Origin: JABDLO01 sp041749255
GTDB lineage: Bacteria; Bacteroidota; Bacteroidia; Chitinophagales; Saprospiraceae
Assembly: GCA_041749255.1 (NCBI GenBank)
Contig: JBGTBR010000064.1
Coordinates: forward strand, 71,908-135,907
Direction of reading: 5' to 3'
Length of the DNA stretch: 64,000 nt
Each line of letters opens with the position of its first letter. Positions within the stretch are counted from its first letter, which is position 1. Made by a program: the position numbers and the translations under genes. Of the stretch, positions 19,774-28,097 are shown in pieces. The notes under the pieces are model-generated. The model had not been told where the DNA came from. It saw only the letters and a list, made by a program, of their open reading frames with translations, and did no database searches.

Positions 19774-20506
19774 ACGACACTTACAATCATTATATATTTT
19801 ACCCTTTATCGCTATAGTGAACTTTACTATTTCTTATGGTCAAAGCCAACATCAGCATTTGCGAAAAGGTGACCGTTTTTATAATGAACAACAATTTGAT
19901 CAGGCAGAAGAAGAATACAGAAGGGCTCTTGAAAAAGATCCCACGCTTAAATCTAAATACAACCTTGGAAATACACTGTATAATCAGAAAAGATACGAAG
20001 AAGCCATTCAAAAATTTGAAGATGCATCCATTATAGGTACAGATGAAAAGAGTCTGGCCAATACCTGGTATAACCTCGGAAATTCCCGATTATCGGCTGG
20101 TGAATTCGAAGAAAGTATTGAAGCATATAAAAAAGCCCTTGAGTTCAACCCCGATGATATGGATGCAATCAAGAATCTTTTTATTGCCAGAACAATGAAA
20201 CAACAACAAGAACAACAAGAACAGCAACAACAACAGAACCAGGAGCAGGAAGAAGGAGAAAGCCAGGAAGAACAAAGCGGCCAGGAATCTGAGCCCGAAG
20301 ATCAGGAAGATGACCAAAATGAAGCCGGAGATGATACTCAGGAGCTAGAAGAAGGAAGCGAAAAAAAACCAATGGAAGAAAAAACCAATCTCAGTAGAGA
20401 AGATGCTGAAAGGTTGTTGAGAGCTGTAGAAAATGAAGAAAAAAAAGTGCAGGAGAGAATGCGAAAAGGTCAAGGTACCAAGCCAAAGTCAAAGAAAGAT
20501 TGGTAA
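19766..20506 (+). CDS. batC: BatC, TPR protein with a Gln/Glu-rich linker
   Basis: 246 aa from the ATG at 19766, which overlaps the batB stop; a longer upstream reading would put about 22 residues before the signal peptide and is unlikely. Signal peptide ('LYILPFIAIVNFTISYGQ'), then three TPR units ('ADEEYRRALEKDP'-like repeats around residues 35-140, e.g. 'TWYNLGNSRLSAGEFEESIE'), then a low-complexity tract rich in Gln and Glu (about 145-200), and a basic C-terminus. TPR proteins at this position are assumed to bind the Bat vWA proteins in the periplasm. The Gln/Glu tract is coded by near-repetitive CAA/CAG/GAA codons (about 20200-20290). Confidence 0.9.
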   Translation: MSKRHLQSLYILPFIAIVNFTISYGQSQHQHLRKGDRFYNEQQFDQAEEEYRRALEKDPTLKSKYNLGNTLYNQKRYEEAIQKFEDASIIGTDEKSLANTWYNLGNSRLSAGEFEESIEAYKKALEFNPDDMDAIKNLFIARTMKQQQEQQEQQQQQNQEQEEGESQEEQSGQESEPEDQEDDQNEAGDDTQELEEGSEKKPMEEKTNLSREDAERLLRAVENEEKKVQERMRKGQGTKPKSKKDW

Positions 20507-20527
20507 AGAAGTAAATGAATCAATAAT

Positions 20528-21085
20528 ATGTGTAATATGAAATCAATAAAGTTTTTGACTCCTATATCCAGGTTTAATGTTACAAATTCCATTGTAAATT
20601 ATATGAAGTATGCAACATTTGCAGTCATGACTATATCAGCTTCTTTTTTAAGTGCTCAGGATAAATACATAGCTGTAAAAGCTACTGCTGATACTTTGCT
20701 TTTGGGAAATATTTGTGAGATTACATTTAGTGCTTATAATATTAGCAGCAAGTTTGAAGCTCCGGATTTTTCAGAGGTACCTGTCATCAGCGGCCCCAAT
20801 GTAGCTTCCAATATGCAATTTGTCAATGGCCATATGACACAAAGCCAATCCTATACCTACGTCGTGAAACCGGAAGAAACCGGAGTATTTTTTATAGGGG
20901 CTGCCTATTTTACATCACAGGATACAACGTATGAAACTCCCCCGTTTGAAATGATCGTCGTTCCAAATCCGGGTCAAAAAAAGCAGGACTTAAAAAAAAG
21001 CAAAGTGATATACAGATCAGATATTGAATTACAACAAAAGCCAGACACTCCTGTCGGAAAGAAGCGAAAAAAAATCAAATTATAG
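20528..21085 (+). CDS. Single-domain BatD-like protein
   Basis: 185 aa; the start may be 20528 or the ATG at 20537. A hydrophobic signal-like segment ends near 'SASFLSAQ' (about residue 44), then one Ig-like domain with 'F.APDFSEVPVISGPN', 'NGHMTQSQSYTYVVKPEETGVFFIG'-type features (read in separate parts), and a short basic tail ending 'KKRKKIKL'. The domain matches the first domain of full-length BatD encoded next ('FTPPSFAEFLLVQGPSTSSE', 'INGRRTEKRSFTYTL', 'NEGLFTIG'). Unlike BatD, it has no membrane helix or cytoplasmic tail. It looks like a partial duplication of batD kept within the operon (21 bp after batC, 38 bp before batD). Function unknown. Confidence 0.8.
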   Translation: MCNMKSIKFLTPISRFNVTNSIVNYMKYATFAVMTISASFLSAQDKYIAVKATADTLLLGNICEITFSAYNISSKFEAPDFSEVPVISGPNVASNMQFVNGHMTQSQSYTYVVKPEETGVFFIGAAYFTSQDTTYETPPFEMIVVPNPGQKKQDLKKSKVIYRSDIELQQKPDTPVGKKRKKIKL

Positions 21086-21123
21086 GACACAACTAGAATA
21101 CATGTAATTTTATTGGAATCTGA

Positions 21124-22950
21124 ATGATGGAAAATATATATACTACCGGGATTGCTTTAAATGCTGGACAAAATGCACAAAAGCATTTGAGTAAATTTGT
21201 AGTGTTATTGATGTTACTATTTCTATCCACTTTTTCACATTCTCAGAGCGGACGGTTTTACGTATCAACTGATGCGGCAGTTCTCGATGCAGCATCCCGA
21301 ACTTACCAGGTTTTTAAAAACTCCACCTTCCAGGTATCTTTTATTATTGAAAATATGGAAGCTTCCCAATTTACGCCTCCCTCATTTGCTGAATTTTTGT
21401 TAGTACAGGGACCTTCTACTTCTTCTGAAATATCCATCATCAATGGTCGCAGGACTGAAAAAAGATCATTTACCTATACCTTAGCCGGTAAAAATGAGGG
21501 TCTCTTTACCATAGGCTCTGCAAGTATTCAATCTTCTGGAAGAATACTCACTACCGATCCATTACAGATTAAGGTGGATGCTCAGGCAGCCAGTTCGGAT
21601 GATATTGTGACAAGTGAACTTTCATTTCTAAAGCTTGAGGTAAGTGACACCGTGGCATATACCGGCCAACAGATTCTGATTCAAGTGAATTTATATACAC
21701 GAGAAAATGTAAAATCTTACGAAGCCATCCAACCAGTGGATTTTGATGGTTTTTTTGTCAGGGAACTGGGAAGAAACTCCCGTTCATCCCGGAGAGTGAT
21801 ATTAGACGGTGCAGAATATATGATGACCACATTGAAATCGTATGCTTTATTTCCGCAAAGGACGGGAGTTTATCATATACCCCCGCTCGATATTCGTATA
21901 GGTATCCCTCAGGAGCAACGCACGAGAGGTTTCTTTTCTTTTCCGGAGTACGATTACAAAATCATTGGTTCTGAAGGTTTTCAGATAGAAGTTAAGGATT
22001 TGCCTTTAAGATCCCCTAATTCATTTTCGGGAGCTGTTGGAAAATACACGGCTCAATTCTTTCTAAATAAACGAAGTATTACGACCGATGAATCAATGGT
22101 ATTAAAAATGGAGATCAGAGGAAATGGTGATGGAAAAAACATTACTCCTCCCTGGCTTGATTTTGGCGATGAGTTTGAGATTTACGATCCCTCAGTGTTG
22201 CGGGATGAAAATTTTGAAGAGGCAGGAAGGGTAACAGATGTAAAAGTCTTCGAATATATGATTCTTCCTGAAAAGGAAGGAAGGTATGAGCTTCTTCCTG
22301 AATTTTCTTATTTTGATACCGATAGTTTGGAATATATTACTTTGACACCACCTGAACCTTTTATAATTCAGGTAGCCAGGGGAAGCAACCGAATGATGGA
22401 TGCCTATTTAATGGGTAGAAAAAATTTGATGCCCAATCAACCCTCGACATTTTGGACTACACCTTCTTATGGGTTTATGGGGTCAGGCTTGTATGTTGGA
22501 ATGTGTTCTTTTTTGTTTTTAAGCATTGCGGGGATGTTCTCCTTTAAAACGTATCAGGAATTTCAGGATGGGATAGACCCCGTTGTAAAAGCTCAGAAAA
22601 AAGCCAACAAGGTAGCTATGGAGAGATTAAAACTAGCACGATCCTACATCGATAAAAAGGATGAAAGAGCCTTTTATGATGAATTGACAAAAACCTTGTA
22701 TCAGTATATCGAAAGTAAGCTAAATATTTCCACCGGGAGTTTATCCAAAAATCAATTGGCAGCCAATTTATTGTCTTTAGGTGTACAAGAAGAAACCCTT
22801 GACCGGTGTGTGACCATAATAAATAAAGCTGAAGTCGCTCTCTTTGCGGCAAAAAAAGCAGGATCAATGGAAGAAATGTACGATGCGGGATTTGAAGTCA
22901 TATCCGACATTGAAAAAACTACCATTTTACCGGTTCAAATGGATGTTTAA
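21124..22950 (+). CDS. batD: BatD, Ig-repeat membrane protein
   Basis: 608 aa. An N-terminal signal sequence (about residues 24-43) leads to several Ig-like periplasmic domains (about 45-440), one membrane helix around residues 455-478 ('GSGLYVGMCSFLFLSIAGMF') and a cytoplasmic helical domain (about 485-600). BatD is the large structural member of the aerotolerance operon and is usually the last or next-to-last gene. Here no BatE gene (TPR plus SH3) follows; asnS starts 60 bp later. The first Ig domain is duplicated as the separate protein encoded just upstream. The long N-terminus before the signal core suggests that a later in-frame start may be used. Confidence 0.92.
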   Translation: MMENIYTTGIALNAGQNAQKHLSKFVVLLMLLFLSTFSHSQSGRFYVSTDAAVLDAASRTYQVFKNSTFQVSFIIENMEASQFTPPSFAEFLLVQGPSTSSEISIINGRRTEKRSFTYTLAGKNEGLFTIGSASIQSSGRILTTDPLQIKVDAQAASSDDIVTSELSFLKLEVSDTVAYTGQQILIQVNLYTRENVKSYEAIQPVDFDGFFVRELGRNSRSSRRVILDGAEYMMTTLKSYALFPQRTGVYHIPPLDIRIGIPQEQRTRGFFSFPEYDYKIIGSEGFQIEVKDLPLRSPNSFSGAVGKYTAQFFLNKRSITTDESMVLKMEIRGNGDGKNITPPWLDFGDEFEIYDPSVLRDENFEEAGRVTDVKVFEYMILPEKEGRYELLPEFSYFDTDSLEYITLTPPEPFIIQVARGSNRMMDAYLMGRKNLMPNQPSTFWTTPSYGFMGSGLYVGMCSFLFLSIAGMFSFKTYQEFQDGIDPVVKAQKKANKVAMERLKLARSYIDKKDERAFYDELTKTLYQYIESKLNISTGSLSKNQLAANLLSLGVQEETLDRCVTIINKAEVALFAAKKAGSMEEMYDAGFEVISDIEKTTILPVQMDV

Positions 22951-22974
22951 GGGTGGTTAGATGGTACAAATCAT

Positions 22975-22982
22975 TATCTTCG
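22975..22982 (+). promoter_or_regulatory. Candidate -7 element for asnS
   Basis: TATCTTCG, one mismatch from the Bacteroidota TAnnTTTG form, 28 bp before the asnS start. It would give asnS its own transcript separate from the bat operon. No -33 element is clear. Confidence 0.3.
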
Positions 22983-23010
22983 CGGCTTTATTTGTATATA
23001 CACTATTAAG

Positions 23011-24447
23011 ATGGAAAAAAGACAATTGATAAAAAATATTTTAGAAAAGCCGGTTTTGGATCAGAGTGCGATGGTAATGGGATGGGTAAGAACTTTTCGC
23101 AATAATCAATTTATAGCTTTGAACGATGGCTCTACAATCCAAAATCTTCAGGTAGTGGTAGATTTTGAAAAATTGCCCTCTGATACGTTGAAAAAAATCA
23201 CTACGGGTAGCGCCATATCAGCCAGGGGAATTTTAGTGGCGTCACAGGGCAGAGGCCAGGCAGTTGAACTCAAAGCAGATGAAGTGATCATTTACGGTGA
23301 GGCAGATCCTGAAAAATATCCGCTTCAGCCCAAAAAGCACAGTTTGGAGTTTTTAAGGGAAATAGCCCATCTGCGATTCAGGACCAGTACTTTCGGTGCT
23401 GTATTCAGGATCAGGCACTCTGTCGCATTTGCCATACACAAGTTCTTTAATGACCGTGGATTTTACTACATCCATTCCCCTATCATTACAGGGAGTGATG
23501 CAGAAGGAGCGGGAGAAATGTTTCAGGTTACCACTTTACCATTGGATAAAACTCCAAAAAGGGAAGACGGATCAGTTGATTTCAAAAAAGATTTTTTTGA
23601 AAAGGCCACACATCTAACAGTTTCTGGCCAATTGGAAGCCGAATTAGCAGCGCTGGCGTTAGGCCAGGTGTATACCTTTGGTCCGACTTTCAGGGCTGAA
23701 AATTCAAATACAACCAGACATCTTGCTGAATTTTGGATGATTGAGCCAGAAGTGGCTTTTGCAGATATTCACGATAATATGGATCTCGCTGAAGATATGC
23801 TCAAGTATATTATACAATACACATTGGATCAAAACAATGACGATCTTGCATTTCTGGAAACCAGGCTGATAGACGAAGAAAAAAACAAACCCGCCGATGA
23901 GCGCTCCCTTATGCCATTGAGGGAAAAACTTGCCTTTTGCATAAGACAACCGTTTGAAAGAGTTACCTACACAGAAGCCATTGAAATTCTTAGAAATTCC
24001 AAACCAAATAAAAAGAAGAAATTCCAGTTTCCGATAGATGAATGGGGTGTTGACCTTCAATCTGAACACGAAAGGTATCTTGTCGAAAAACATTTTGGAA
24101 AACCGGTTATTATCACAGGGTATCCTAAAAAGATAAAGGCATTTTACATGAGGGTTAATGAGGACTCCAATACGGTTGCAGCTATGGATATTTTATTCCC
24201 GGGCATTGGTGAGATTGTGGGGGGCTCTCAGAGGGAAGAAAGGTACGATGTCCTTTTATCCAGGATGAAAGAAATGGATATTCCTGAGAGCGAAATGTCC
24301 TGGTTTTTGGACACGCGCCTCTTTGGAACATGCCCGCATGCCGGATATGGCCTTGGTTTTGAAAGGCTTGTACAATTCGTGACGGGTATGGCTAACATTC
24401 GTGACGTTATACCCTTTCCCAGGTTTCCCGGCAATGCTGAATTTTAA
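23011..24447 (+). CDS. asnS: Asparaginyl-tRNA synthetase
   Basis: Charges tRNA-Asn with asparagine; cytosolic class IIb enzyme. 478 aa, the usual size. An N-terminal OB-fold for anticodon binding (about 15-100, 'VMGWVRTFRNNQFIALNDGS') is followed by the class II core: motif 2 region 'FRAENSNTTRHLAEFWMIEPE', 'GGSQREERYD', and motif 3 'GLGFERLVQFVTGMANIRDV' with the closing 'PFPRFPGNAEF'. The ASN-type 'RHLAEFWMIEPE' and 'FPRFPG' endings separate it from AspS. It lies between the bat operon and an amidohydrolase gene, probably transcribed on its own. Confidence 0.97.
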   Translation: MEKRQLIKNILEKPVLDQSAMVMGWVRTFRNNQFIALNDGSTIQNLQVVVDFEKLPSDTLKKITTGSAISARGILVASQGRGQAVELKADEVIIYGEADPEKYPLQPKKHSLEFLREIAHLRFRTSTFGAVFRIRHSVAFAIHKFFNDRGFYYIHSPIITGSDAEGAGEMFQVTTLPLDKTPKREDGSVDFKKDFFEKATHLTVSGQLEAELAALALGQVYTFGPTFRAENSNTTRHLAEFWMIEPEVAFADIHDNMDLAEDMLKYIIQYTLDQNNDDLAFLETRLIDEEKNKPADERSLMPLREKLAFCIRQPFERVTYTEAIEILRNSKPNKKKKFQFPIDEWGVDLQSEHERYLVEKHFGKPVIITGYPKKIKAFYMRVNEDSNTVAAMDILFPGIGEIVGGSQREERYDVLLSRMKEMDIPESEMSWFLDTRLFGTCPHAGYGLGFERLVQFVTGMANIRDVIPFPRFPGNAEF

Positions 24448-24513
24448 TACTACAATAGTTTGATAAATAGTTTACTGATCATAATAAATTAACTTTTAAA
24501 AGCAACAAATTAA

Positions 24514-25647
24514 ATGATGAGATTAGTAAAAAGTAACATGTTTAGAGTTGGCGCGTTGATCTTTTTTTCCTTACTCATAGAAGTTTCGGTATTAGAAGCT
24601 CAAAGGCGTGAACCACTCGATATTACCATTGATTTTGAGTCTTACGATCCGCCTTCTTCACTTGTAGTTCCCGTTACAGATATCAGGAGTGCGCGATTTC
24701 CATTTATTGATGTACATAGTCACCATTTCAGGATGGCAGAGCAAGATCTCCATAAACTTATCAGTGAGATGGATTCATTGAATATGAAGGTTATCGTAAA
24801 CCTGAGCGGACGAGGAGGGCATTATCTTACGGCTATGATGGATAATATAAAAAAGCATGGTTATGAAGATCGCATACTTCTGTTTACCAATATAGAATTC
24901 AGAACCATCGATGAAGAAGATTGGGCAGAAAATACGGTGAAGCAATTGGAATACGACGTAGAAAACGGAGCAAGGGGTTTGAAGTTGTATAAAAGTCAGG
25001 GTATGTTTAACCAGGATAAAAATGGAGATAGAATAAAGATCACAGACCCCAGACTCCAACCGGTTTGGAAAAAGTGTGGGGAGCTGGGGATTCCCATACT
25101 CCTTCATGCTGCGGATCCAAAAGCATTTTGGGAGCCCCATGATAGTCTTAATGAAAGATGGCTCGAACTAAAACTCATACCTTCCAGAAAAAGAGAGGAC
25201 GATGATCCGGCACCCTGGGAGACTATAATTGATGAACAATTAGACCTGTTTCGTCAAAATCCTGGAACCCGGTTTATTTCTGCTCATTTTTCATGGTTTG
25301 CCAATGATCTGGACTATCTGGGCAAGCTTTTGGATGAAATACCTAATATGTACATAGAAACGGGAGCTGTAATAGCTGAATTAGGTAGACAACCCAGGAT
25401 GGCAGCCAGATTTTTTGAGAAGTACCAGGATCGCGTTTTGTTTGGTAAAGATGCATACAATGTTGATGAGTACCATACGTATTTCAGGGTTTTTGAATCA
25501 GCGGATGAACATTTCCCATATTATAAAAGATATCATGCATTCTGGAGAATGTACGGACTTGAATTGCCGGATCATATTCTCAGGAAACTGTATTACCAAA
25601 ATGCAATAAAACTCATTCCCGGTATTGATCCTTCGATGTGGGATTAG
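24514..25647 (+). CDS. Secreted amidohydrolase-family protein (TIM-barrel metal hydrolase)
   Basis: 377 aa with an N-terminal signal sequence (hydrophobic core about residues 12-28, ending near 'VLEAQ'). The amidohydrolase_2 pattern is present: 'FIDVHSHHF' (metal-binding HxH), 'GLKLYKSQG', 'ILLHAADP', 'FISAHFSW' and the terminal metal Asp in 'VLFGKDAYNVDEY'. These fit a metal-dependent hydrolase or decarboxylase of the family that includes predicted metal-dependent hydrolases of lactones and aromatic acids. The substrate cannot be deduced. Export to the periplasm distinguishes it from typical cytosolic members. It appears to be a single-gene unit between asnS and a DUF2853 gene. Confidence 0.85.
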   Translation: MMRLVKSNMFRVGALIFFSLLIEVSVLEAQRREPLDITIDFESYDPPSSLVVPVTDIRSARFPFIDVHSHHFRMAEQDLHKLISEMDSLNMKVIVNLSGRGGHYLTAMMDNIKKHGYEDRILLFTNIEFRTIDEEDWAENTVKQLEYDVENGARGLKLYKSQGMFNQDKNGDRIKITDPRLQPVWKKCGELGIPILLHAADPKAFWEPHDSLNERWLELKLIPSRKREDDDPAPWETIIDEQLDLFRQNPGTRFISAHFSWFANDLDYLGKLLDEIPNMYIETGAVIAELGRQPRMAARFFEKYQDRVLFGKDAYNVDEYHTYFRVFESADEHFPYYKRYHAFWRMYGLELPDHILRKLYYQNAIKLIPGIDPSMWD

Positions 25648-25793
25648 ATTTGAATGTAATAATGAGAGAAACTATATGATTTAATGCCAATAAAATGTCA
25701 TATCAAATTTGCAATAAGTGCTGATGAATTTATATTTATTCTTTATCTTTAGCCAGATAATTTTCCATTTATTCAAACTTTAAAATATATATT

Positions 25794-26126
25794 ATGTCAA
25801 AATTTGATGAAAAAGTTCAATTCTATAAGGATCAAATGAAGAGTCTTGGGATTTCTTATGATGAGAAAAAGTTAGTTGCTTGTGTTAAGGCATGCGGGCC
25901 TTCTATCTACATTGCAGATGCAGAAACAGTGGCGAGTTCTGATACAAAAGAATTGGAAACATTGAAGAAAAACTACTTAATCAAAAAACTTGGATTGACT
26001 GAAAAGGATAATCTGGATGGAATCATCGAATATGCTGTAAATAAGATGGGTCAAAGTAACAGAAATAAATACAGGGCTATTTTCTATTATCTCTGCTCTC
26101 AGAAGGCTGGAAAATATCCGTCTTAA
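25794..26126 (+). CDS. DUF2853 family protein
   Basis: 110-aa soluble, helical protein with the DUF2853 pattern: 'FDEKVQFYKDQMKSLG', 'LVACVKACGPSIYIADAETVASSD' (split as two parts) and 'KNYLIKKLGL'. The family is small, found mainly in Bacteroidota and Proteobacteria, and has no known function; two Cys occur at 'ACVKACG'. No signal peptide or membrane segment. A possible -7-like TATCTTTA is seen at 25744, one mismatch from consensus, about 50 bp before the start. It stands alone, with a candidate small RNA and terminator following it. Confidence 0.85.
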   Translation: MSKFDEKVQFYKDQMKSLGISYDEKKLVACVKACGPSIYIADAETVASSDTKELETLKKNYLIKKLGLTEKDNLDGIIEYAVNKMGQSNRNKYRAIFYYLCSQKAGKYPS

Positions 26127-26202
26127 GCATTTATTACTTCCCGATATTCATTCATTTTTTTGTCTGAAGAAGTAAAGTTTTTAAATCATTTCGGTTCATT
26201 TT

Positions 26203-26210
26203 TATCTTTG
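26203..26210 (+). promoter_or_regulatory. Candidate -7 element, start of a possible small RNA
   Basis: TATCTTTG, an exact TAnnTTTG match in the region between DUF2853 and mutY. A transcript from here would start near 26216 and meet the hairpin/T-run at 26359-26399. No clear -33 element is visible at the expected distance. Confidence 0.4.
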
Positions 26211-26215
26211 GCTAT

Positions 26216-26399
26216 GCTAATGAATCAAAAATAAGCCTCGATTAAAATAAATATTTTTGCTTTTTTCTAAAATGATGGATGTTAAGGAATATCCGCAATT
26301 CCAGATAGTATTATAAGAGTTGTGGCGCATTTTATTGCTTTAGACCATAAAGAGCTTCAAAAAAAAGGGTACTTTCTGCATTGATGGTCCCTTTTTTTT
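26216..26399 (+). ncRNA. Possible small non-coding RNA (about 180 nt)
   Basis: This stretch has no convincing reading frame, begins just after an exact Bacteroidota -7 element and ends in a terminator-like hairpin with eight T. Short local hairpins lie inside: GGAAT/ATTCC (26286-26290 with 26298-26302) and CTTTA/TAAAG (26338-26342 with 26348-26352). The length is in the range of 6S-like RNAs, but I could not see a long closing helix pairing the two ends, so I do not claim that family. It may instead be a leader for mutY with attenuation. Low confidence. Confidence 0.3.
26359..26399 (+). terminator. Intrinsic terminator candidate between DUF2853 and mutY
   Basis: Eight A followed by GGG (26359-26369) pair with CCC followed by eight T (26389-26399) around a 19-nt loop, giving an 11-bp stem whose 3' arm is the T run. 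It lies 232 bp after the DUF2853 stop and just before the true mutY start, and would end either a small RNA or read-through from DUF2853. It also argues against a mutY start at 26381. Confidence 0.6.
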
Positions 26400-26425
26400 G
26401 TAATACACAGTTGGAGATGCAAATC

Positions 26426-27466
26426 ATGAAAAACAAAAAACATCTTTTTACTTCAGCGTTGCTCAACTGGTATTCGAAAAATGGAAGAGAACTACCATGG
26501 ATCCATACCAATGATCCCTATTTGATATGGATTTCTGAAATAGTTCTGCAACAAACCAGGGTCAATCAGGGAATGGCGTATTACGAAAGGTTTATAAAAG
26601 CATTTCCCAATGTCCACCTGTTGGCAGAGGCACATGAAGATGAAGTGCTGAAAATGTGGGAAGGATTGGGGTATTATTCACGTGCGAGAAATCTTCACCA
26701 ATCTGCAAAAACGATAGTTACCCATCACCAGGGAAAGCTCCCGGAAACCTACAAAGAATTACTTTCACTTCCCGGGATAGGTCCCTACACTGCCTCCGCC
26801 ATTATGAGTTTTGCTTTTGGCCAGCCTTATACGGCTATCGATGGAAATGCGATCAGAGTATTCAGTCGATATTTGGGAATGGAGTACAATGTATATGAAA
26901 CTGAAGGTAAAAGTGTAATTCATGCTTTTGCAAATGAAGTTATTTGTAAAGAAAACCCCGGCAATTTTAATCAAGCCATTTTTGATCTTGGAGCTGAAAT
27001 ATGTATTCCGCGCAATCCACGATGTGATGAATGCCCCATTAAATCATCTTGTCTGGCTCATAAATCCGGAAAAACGGATCAAATTCCTAATAAAAAGAAA
27101 AGAAAAGAGAAAATTAAAAAGGATTTGAACTACTGTATATTGATTTGTGGGAATAAAACATTGATCAAAAGAAGGAATGGAAATGGAATATGGAAGGGAT
27201 TGTACGAATTTCCGGAGTTGAAAGATGCCAGAAAATACATGGATAATAGTAAATATAACTTTGACCTGATCTGTGAAATGCCACCGGTAAAACATCTTTT
27301 GACACATAGGGAACTGACCATTCGCTTTTCCGTCTTTCAATCCGATGGTTTAATGTCAATGCCAGAATGTGAAAAAGTATCTATCGACCTACTGATGAAC
27401 TATCCATTTCCTGTGCCTATTAAAAACCATATTATTGATAAAAATGTATTAAAACAGAATTTTTGA
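26426..27466 (+). CDS. mutY: A/G-specific adenine glycosylase MutY
   Basis: Removes adenine mispaired with 8-oxoguanine in base excision repair. From the ATG at 26426 the protein is 346 aa, close to E. coli MutY (350). An earlier in-frame ATG at 26381 falls inside a terminator-like hairpin and is rejected. Catalytic residues line up with the E. coli enzyme: E38 ('SEIVLQQTRV') and D139 ('AIDGNAIRV'). A helix-hairpin-helix is seen at 'LPGIGPYTASAI', and the iron-sulfur cluster ligands C193, C200, C203 and C209 have the classic C-x6-C-x2-C-x5-C spacing. The C-terminal NUDIX-like region that recognises 8-oxoG follows (about 230-346). It precedes ssb, gldE and gldD, a conserved Bacteroidota order. 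Confidence 0.96.
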   Translation: MKNKKHLFTSALLNWYSKNGRELPWIHTNDPYLIWISEIVLQQTRVNQGMAYYERFIKAFPNVHLLAEAHEDEVLKMWEGLGYYSRARNLHQSAKTIVTHHQGKLPETYKELLSLPGIGPYTASAIMSFAFGQPYTAIDGNAIRVFSRYLGMEYNVYETEGKSVIHAFANEVICKENPGNFNQAIFDLGAEICIPRNPRCDECPIKSSCLAHKSGKTDQIPNKKKRKEKIKKDLNYCILICGNKTLIKRRNGNGIWKGLYEFPELKDARKYMDNSKYNFDLICEMPPVKHLLTHRELTIRFSVFQSDGLMSMPECEKVSIDLLMNYPFPVPIKNHIIDKNVLKQNF

Positions 27467-27578
27467 ATTTTACTATTCATTCCATAGCTAACTAATATTA
27501 CAATATCGGATTAGTAGATAAATTAGATTTTTTCTGTTGTTAAATTAAAAATTAAACATACTCTTAATCAATTAATTG

Positions 27579-27586
27579 TAATTTTG
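27579..27586 (+). promoter_or_regulatory. Candidate -7 element for ssb-gldE-gldD
   Basis: TAATTTTG, an exact TAnnTTTG match, about 100 bp before the ssb start in the 220-bp gap after mutY. The -33 element is not clear. A leader of about 90 nt would result. Confidence 0.35.
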
Positions 27587-27686
27587 TATTATTGATGGAT
27601 TTGAAAATGATGTATTCTGAGTCATTCTTTTCAGTACTTCGAATATTTCATTTCCATTGCATTGTTAAATGGAACACTATTAGACT

Positions 27687-28097
27687 ATGATAAATAAAGT
27701 AATACTTATTGGAAACCTGGGAAGAGATCCGGAAGTAAAAACACTGGAGAGTGGTACAAAAATGGCCCGATTTTCAGTGGCTACCAACGAAAGCTATAAA
27801 GATAAATCCGGTGAATGGCAGACTTTGACTGAATGGCATAATATCGTCCTTTGGAGGAGCCTGGCTGAAAGAGCAGAGCGTGAGCTTAAAAAAGGTAATA
27901 TGGTTTACATTGATGGAAAGCTGACCACGCGAAAATGGTCTGACAAAGATGGACAGGATCGATACTCGACAGAAGTGGTAGCGAATACTTATCGGCTTTT
28001 GGAAAGAAGAGATAGCAACATCCGTTCAGAAGATGACTTGCATTCAGCTCCTGACCAAGGTAGTCTTGATGACGTAAATGACGATCTTCCATTCTGA
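27687..28097 (+). CDS. ssb: Single-stranded DNA-binding protein
   Basis: Coats single-stranded DNA in replication and repair and recruits partners through its C-terminal tail. 136 aa with one OB-fold ('NKVILIGNLGRDPEVKTL', 'TEWHNIVLWRSLAERAE', 'YIDGKLTTRKWSDKDGQDRY') and an acidic tail ending 'DDVNDDLPF', the conserved tip that binds replication and repair proteins. The gldE start at 28078 overlaps its 3' end by 20 bp in another frame. It belongs to the mutY-ssb-gldE-gldD block typical of Bacteroidota. Confidence 0.97.
   Translation: MINKVILIGNLGRDPEVKTLESGTKMARFSVATNESYKDKSGEWQTLTEWHNIVLWRSLAERAERELKKGNMVYIDGKLTTRKWSDKDGQDRYSTEVVANTYRLLERRDSNIRSEDDLHSAPDQGSLDDVNDDLPF

Noticed and set aside
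26381..26425. Upstream start for mutY
   Set aside because: The extra 15 codons lie in the 3' arm and T run of a terminator-like hairpin and do not match MutY N-termini; the ATG at 26426 lines up E38 and D139 with the E. coli residues.
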